Of a DNA stretch of 9,845 bases, positions 6,081 through 9,845 are shown piece after piece. Under the pieces are notes generated by a model. It did no database searches and was not told where the DNA came from. It saw only the letters and a list, made by a program, of their open reading frames with translations. The stretch's first letter is position 1. Each line of letters starts with the position of its first letter. The position numbers and the translations under genes were made by a program. This stretch comes from Sulfurovum sp. (GTDB taxonomy: Bacteria; Campylobacterota; Campylobacteria; Campylobacterales; Sulfurovaceae), in assembly GCA_026983895.1 (NCBI GenBank), contig JALSTF010000179.1, positions 1-9,845 on the forward strand, given 5' to 3'.

Positions 6081-9056
6081 TTATCCATACACCACATCTT
6101 CGACATCCCCCATCTTGGCAGCTTTGATAAACTTCACCTCATCCCCCAGTGCATCAAAGTGCGCAGATCCGCAGTCGATCTTGGCTTGTTCTGTCGGTCG
6201 CAGGGCATCGGTAAAAAGAGAACTTTTTGTCTCCACTACAAAATAAAGCTTTTCCTCGCCGTCTTTTTCTATGACCACTGCCCAGTCAGGATTGTAGCTT
6301 CCCAATGGAGTATCTATTTTAAAGAAGCCGGGTAGTTTCGCATAGACTTTCACGGCACTGTTGTTCTCAAACGAAATGGCAAAGTTTTTCTCCACATCTG
6401 AATCGTAGATCACATAGTCGTAGACACCCTTTTGGCTCTCCTGAAGATTTTGATTCAGGTAGCCTGCGAGTTCCTGTTCTTCAAAGATCTCTTGCGCGTA
6501 ATAGCTTTCATCGCCTATCTTCTCATATTTGATGCCATCTACCACGAAGTGTCTCATCGTTCTTTGTATCATCCCCATAGTCTGCTCTATGAACTTTTGC
6601 GGGTTATTTTTAAATTGCTCCAGCTTGCCGCTCCTAGTCAGTATCTCCACGATGGCTCTACGCGTAAGGTTGGTCTCGTTTTGCAGGTAGGTCACAATGT
6701 CCGGTAATGCAAAGTCTTTCGGATCATAGACAAAGCTTGATTCCTCCACTACATCTGCACCTACACCACCCTGTGTTATTTCTATACCGGCTTTGCTGTA
6801 GTGAAATCTTGACTTCCCTACCACCAAGTGATCTCGTATCTCTTTGGCACAGGCTTCAATGAGTCCAGCTTCATCAAATTTTACCCGGTAGGTTGTTTTG
6901 TATTTAATGCGATTCCAAAGTTCTGTAAATTCTTCACTCACGTACACTTCTTTGTTTAGCGTCACCACTCTTTTTTTACTTGCATCTTTGATATTGAGGT
7001 TCCCGGCTACTTTTTTCAGCAAGGTAATTATCTGTGGCGAAACGGCTTCATATCCCTCTGGCAATGTTACAGAATTAGCCTTCAAATCCATTTTTAGACT
7101 ATCTTGCACCTTTCCCCTGTCATCTATATATTTTTCATCATACAGGTGCTTCCAGAGATCTTCGGATTTATCCAATCCAAGATAGGCTTCTTCGCCATTC
7201 TCATCTGCTGTGACAAGGTTCGCAAAGGTATGTTCTTCTATAAGTCCGAACTTGATGCCGGTATCGTCTTCTATCTCTTTTTGCAGTTGTCTAGCGAACT
7301 CTTCGTAAGACTCATTTGCCATGACGGTCAAGGTATTGGTGTCAAAACCAAAGACCCGCTCACCTTCATGGTTCACGCAGAGTCTCAGCCCGCGCCCTAT
7401 CTCCTGCCGCTTTTTGATGACTGAGTTGCTTTCGTTGAGTGTGCAGATCTGGAAAATGTTTGGATTATCCCACCCTTCCCTCAGTGCTGAGTGGGAAAAG
7501 ATGAACTTCAATCTATTGTCCAAGGATAGGAGCTTCTCTTTGTCTTTCATGATTAGACTGTAGGTATCCTCATCTCCCTGTGTTTTGCCACTGGTATCTT
7601 TGACTTTTCCTTTTTTATCGATGGAAAAGTATCCATTATGCACCTGCTCGGCAATGGTATCTATATTGACATCTTCAAAGAGTGTTCTATATTTTGGTTT
7701 TCGGATGAGCGTATTGTACTCCTCTTCAAAGACCAATGCATATTTTCCTTTTTGTGCGTTACCTTCTTCGTCATACCAACGGTAGTTCGCCACCCTGTCT
7801 ATGAAAAAGAGACTCAATACCTTGATACCTTTCTTGGTAAGTCTAAGTTCCTTCTCCAAATGCTCCTCGATGGTTTTTCGTATCTGAAGTCGTTTTCTCT
7901 CATCCTCATCTACACCGCCTATAGCAAGTCCAAGTTCTACTATCTCAGGCTTAGAGGTAAAGTCTATATACTCCGCCCCCTCTTCACAGTAAATGTCGTT
8001 GATGATGTATCCGCTGTAGATATTTCGTCCGCCCGAACGGTCGAAGAGGTCATCACCCTGCTTTACCGTAAGCTTTTTACGCGTCACCGAGCCGCTTTTC
8101 ATGACATCTATCTCCACTTTGGCGGTGATAGGGCTTTTTTTGTTGTCTACCGATACCAGTTTAATGTAGGCTTTGTTGTTACCGTCTTCTACTTTGAACT
8201 CTGCTACTTCTATCTGCTTGACCAGTTGTTTATTGTAGGCATCTACAGGATCAAGCTTGTAGACCATATGCAGTTTCTCTCTGTGTGTTGCAGAGTAGCG
8301 TATGGTACACAAGGGGTTAAGTGATGCTATGGCTTCTTTGGACTTGGAAGTGGTGTCTACACTTTGCGGTTCGTCGATGATGACGATGGGGTTGGTAGAC
8401 TGTATGAACTCTATGGGTCTGTAGCCGCTGAGTTTGTCGTTGGTTCGGTGGATGATGTTGGCTTTGGTCTCTTTGCTCGGGTCTGTGAAACTTCTGCGAA
8501 AGGCATCGATATTGATGACCATGATCTGTATGTAGTCATTGGTTGCAAAGCTTCTTACCTGCTCCAGGTTGGCAGAGTTGTAGGTGAAGTAGTCATATGG
8601 TGTGTTTTGATACATTGCCTTGAAGTGTGCTTCGGTGATCTCCAGTGTTTTGTTGACCCCTTCTTTTATGGCGATGGACGGCACGACGATAATGAACTTC
8701 GTAAAGCCGTAAAGTCTATGCATCTCAAAGATACTTTTGAGGTATACATAAGTCTTCCCCGTTCCTGTCTCCATCTCCACGGTGAAGTCTTTGTTGAGTT
8801 TATTGTTGGCAGGCAGCTTTGACTGTTTCAGCCCATTTTGCAGTTGTATCCTGTTAAGATTTTCCACTATCTCATCATCCAGCAGATGCAGCTTGTTACC
8901 GTATCCCAGTTCTGTTTCATTTTGCATCAGGCCTTGTGTATCAAACGATGGGACAGAGAAATTGCTGGTACACACTTCCTGCCCTTCAAAGATGTCCGTG
9001 ATGGACTTGATAGCTTCTTGCTGGTAGTCCAGGTTTGGGTCAAATTGTATTTTCAT
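6081..9056 (-). CDS. res: Type III restriction enzyme Res subunit (helicase-nuclease)
   Basis: This 991-residue protein is the motor and nuclease subunit of a type III restriction system, which with a Mod methyltransferase cuts unmethylated foreign DNA. In order: a Q-like N-terminus (YQQEAIKS, 11-18), Walker A METGTGKT (95-102), motif II IIDEPQ (226-231), motif III RYSATH (253-258), REGWDNPNIFQ (526-536), and motif VI QEIGRGLRL (551-559) complete the SF2 helicase core. The C-terminal PD-(D/E)xK nuclease shows P923-D924 (YNPDW) and E942/K944 (VETKSS), preceded by the acidic SDVEKNFA segment (886-893). All key residues are present and the length is normal, so it looks intact. The ATG at 9056 is three bases after the hepT stop, with a weak purine-rich leader; coupling is likely. 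No Mod gene adjoins it in the window; the place where mod often stands is taken by a HEPN/MNT pair. Confidence 0.95.
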   Translation of the reverse strand: MKIQFDPNLDYQQEAIKSITDIFEGQEVCTSNFSVPSFDTQGLMQNETELGYGNKLHLLDDEIVENLNRIQLQNGLKQSKLPANNKLNKDFTVEMETGTGKTYVYLKSIFEMHRLYGFTKFIIVVPSIAIKEGVNKTLEITEAHFKAMYQNTPYDYFTYNSANLEQVRSFATNDYIQIMVINIDAFRRSFTDPSKETKANIIHRTNDKLSGYRPIEFIQSTNPIVIIDEPQSVDTTSKSKEAIASLNPLCTIRYSATHREKLHMVYKLDPVDAYNKQLVKQIEVAEFKVEDGNNKAYIKLVSVDNKKSPITAKVEIDVMKSGSVTRKKLTVKQGDDLFDRSGGRNIYSGYIINDIYCEEGAEYIDFTSKPEIVELGLAIGGVDEDERKRLQIRKTIEEHLEKELRLTKKGIKVLSLFFIDRVANYRWYDEEGNAQKGKYALVFEEEYNTLIRKPKYRTLFEDVNIDTIAEQVHNGYFSIDKKGKVKDTSGKTQGDEDTYSLIMKDKEKLLSLDNRLKFIFSHSALREGWDNPNIFQICTLNESNSVIKKRQEIGRGLRLCVNHEGERVFGFDTNTLTVMANESYEEFARQLQKEIEDDTGIKFGLIEEHTFANLVTADENGEEAYLGLDKSEDLWKHLYDEKYIDDRGKVQDSLKMDLKANSVTLPEGYEAVSPQIITLLKKVAGNLNIKDASKKRVVTLNKEVYVSEEFTELWNRIKYKTTYRVKFDEAGLIEACAKEIRDHLVVGKSRFHYSKAGIEITQGGVGADVVEESSFVYDPKDFALPDIVTYLQNETNLTRRAIVEILTRSGKLEQFKNNPQKFIEQTMGMIQRTMRHFVVDGIKYEKIGDESYYAQEIFEEQELAGYLNQNLQESQKGVYDYVIYDSDVEKNFAISFENNSAVKVYAKLPGFFKIDTPLGSYNPDWAVVIEKDGEEKLYFVVETKSSLFTDALRPTEQAKIDCGSAHFDALGDEVKFIKAAKMGDVEDVVYG

Positions 9057-9059
9057 TTT

Positions 9060-9434
9060 CTATCTCTGTATATCTTGCAAGATTTTTTTCAATGTTTTCA
9101 ACAGATCATCAATGTGATCCTGGCAAATACTGAAGATCACATCTGCATCCAGATCAAAATAATGATGAGAGATAAAGTCCCGTATGCCTTTGATCTTTCT
9201 CCACTCTATTTCAGGATACTTCGCTAAAAGTTTTCTCTCAGTGATCACACCTATCTTTTTGAGGCTCTCCCCAACGGCAATCAATTTCATGCAAATTCCA
9301 TCCAGTTTTTCCTGCCCCTCTTTTGTATCTACAAAGTCATCCTGATTCTTAGCAAAAGTACATCTTTCCTGTACCGTTTCAATGGCTTCGATGATCTGCT
9401 CAAGTATTTCTGTTACCAAACTCCTGTCATACAT
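9060..9434 (-). CDS. hepT: HepT-like HEPN domain toxin (RNase)
   Basis: A 124-residue all-helical HEPN protein of the HepT (formerly DUF86) family. These are toxins that cut RNA and are held inactive by a partner MNT nucleotidyltransferase. The RX4HXY active-site motif is intact: R85, H90 and Y92 in IRDFISHHYFD. In the Shewanella MntA-HepT pair, MntA adds AMP groups to the Tyr of this motif. Three starts are possible: TTG at 9452, ATG at 9443 and ATG at 9434. I chose 9434 because AAGGA (9443-9447) lies eight bases upstream; the same AAGG touches the ATG at 9443, and family members commonly begin close to an LxxI-type helix such as SLVTEILEQI. This start overlaps the antitoxin end by eight bases. 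The gene lies between mntA and res, so it is probably co-expressed with both. Confidence 0.92.
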   Translation of the reverse strand: MYDRSLVTEILEQIIEAIETVQERCTFAKNQDDFVDTKEGQEKLDGICMKLIAVGESLKKIGVITERKLLAKYPEIEWRKIKGIRDFISHHYFDLDADVIFSICQDHIDDLLKTLKKILQDIQR

Positions 9435-9717
9435 AGATACCATCCTTTTCAATACGCTTTCTCAAATGCGCATTCATCTTCTCACGCAAGCGTACCACAT
9501 CGACTTTGCTCCCAAAGAACTTTTCCAGCTCTTCTTTAAAATCATAGAGTAAAAAATAGTCACTGAGTTTCGTTTCTATCGCTACATCAATATCGCTGTT
9601 TTCACGGTTCTCACCTCTGGCGTAAGAACCAAAAAGTGCTATTTTTGATATCTGGTATTTTTTTGCAAATTCATCTTTGTGTGCCTGCAGATAGTTGACG
9701 ATCTCATTTTTGGTCAT
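9427..9717 (-). CDS. mntA: MNT-type nucleotidyltransferase antitoxin
   Basis: A 96-residue minimal nucleotidyltransferase. The catalytic signature GSX10DXD is complete: G30 and S31 (LFGSYARGE), then D42 and D44 (SDIDVAIE), with a third acidic residue D73 in KVDVVRLR. In characterised MntA-HepT systems this enzyme adds AMP to the toxin's motif tyrosine and thereby neutralises it. The gene precedes hepT and its stop codon falls inside the hepT start region, which would couple antitoxin and toxin synthesis. The ATG at 9717 has AGGAG (9726-9730) at an eight-base spacing. Other MNT proteins such as kanamycin nucleotidyltransferase relatives share the motif, but the adjacent HepT makes the antitoxin role the best reading. 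Confidence 0.92.
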   Translation of the reverse strand: MTKNEIVNYLQAHKDEFAKKYQISKIALFGSYARGENRENSDIDVAIETKLSDYFLLYDFKEELEKFFGSKVDVVRLREKMNAHLRKRIEKDGIYV

Positions 9718-9739
9718 TGGGTGAACTCCTATAGTTGAT

Positions 9740-9745
9740 ATTGTA
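9740..9745 (-). promoter_or_regulatory. Candidate -10 box upstream of mntA
   Basis: TACAAT on the minus strand (5 of 6 matches to the usual -10) is immediately after the stop codon of the upstream partial gene. It would give a leader of about 16-20 nt with AGGAG inside it. TTGTCA (9766-9771) is a good -35 hexamer but 20 bases away, longer than the usual 17. This could give the toxin-antitoxin-res genes their own start, in addition to read-through from upstream. Confidence 0.3.
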
Positions 9746-9747
9746 CA

Positions 9748-9845
9748 TTAATATTTGAATATCTGTGACAAATTTGATCCCTGGCCAATTGAGAACACAG
9801 TGCCTACGTGTTCAAAGTTAAACCCGTCGAATTCGACCACTTTAA
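9748..9845 (-). CDS. C-terminal 31 codons of an unidentified upstream gene
   Basis: One minus-strand frame is open from the right edge to a TAA at 9748-9750. It reads KVVEFDGFNFEHVGTVFS (first 18 residues) and then IGQGSNLSQIFKY. The other two minus frames stop quickly. A 31-codon open run could arise by chance, but the composition looks protein-like and the stop is 30 bp from the mntA start, in the same direction as the rest of the cluster. In type III restriction loci the mod methyltransferase gene usually precedes res, so this may be the end of mod with the toxin pair inserted after it. I do not recognise the sequence as a Mod C-terminus, and another accessory gene is possible. Confidence 0.55.
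   Translation of the reverse strand, partial: KVVEFDGFNFEHVGTVFSIGQGSNLSQIFKY

Noticed and set aside
7638..8324. 228-codon plus-strand open frame inside res
   Set aside because: It is antisense to an intact helicase gene with all motifs present, and its translation is hydrophobic and low in recognisable features.
6081..9056. Res as a stand-alone antiphage helicase or a type I HsdR
   Set aside because: DEPQ motif II, the helicase motif order and the C-terminal PD-ExK nuclease fit type III Res; no HsdM or HsdS is adjacent.

Overview
The window is compact bacterial DNA from a moderate-GC genome. Gene content (ComF, a DUF2905 membrane protein, RimK-like ATP-grasp genes, a type III restriction locus) and strong AGGAGG-type ribosome sites fit a Campylobacterota genome such as a Sulfurovum relative. 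This placement is inference, since no rRNA or marker gene is present.

Left block (1-3866, minus strand). Transcription appears to start near 3830 and run leftward through two ATP-grasp ligases separated by 13 bp. The second ligase carries a C-terminal helix-hairpin-helix domain. After a 108-bp gap holding a perfect 23-bp dyad comes a zinc carboxypeptidase (M14), which runs off the left edge. Ligases that form amide bonds next to a carboxypeptidase suggest making and trimming a peptide or peptide tag; no substrate can be named.

Centre (3867-5265). A 266-bp element with 31-bp terminal inverted repeats and a 4-bp target duplication (ATAA) has no coding capacity and looks like a MITE. It sits between the divergent ATP-grasp operon and a plus-strand M20 metallopeptidase of the glutamate carboxypeptidase type.

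Right block (5272-9845, minus strand). Read in transcription order from the right edge: the last 31 codons of an unidentified gene, an MNT nucleotidyltransferase antitoxin and HEPN (HepT) toxin that overlap by 8 bp, the type III restriction Res subunit, a DUF2905 membrane protein and a ComF-family phosphoribosyltransferase. Every gap is 30 bp or less, so co-transcription is likely. The Res partner, the Mod methyltransferase, is not visible and could lie beyond the right edge. The res and toxin genes look AT-richer than the left part, consistent with a defence island inserted beside host genes comF and DUF2905. ComF converges on the M20 gene with only 6 bp between stop codons.

All intergenic stretches over 100 bp are covered below. 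I saw no tRNA, rRNA or CRISPR array.
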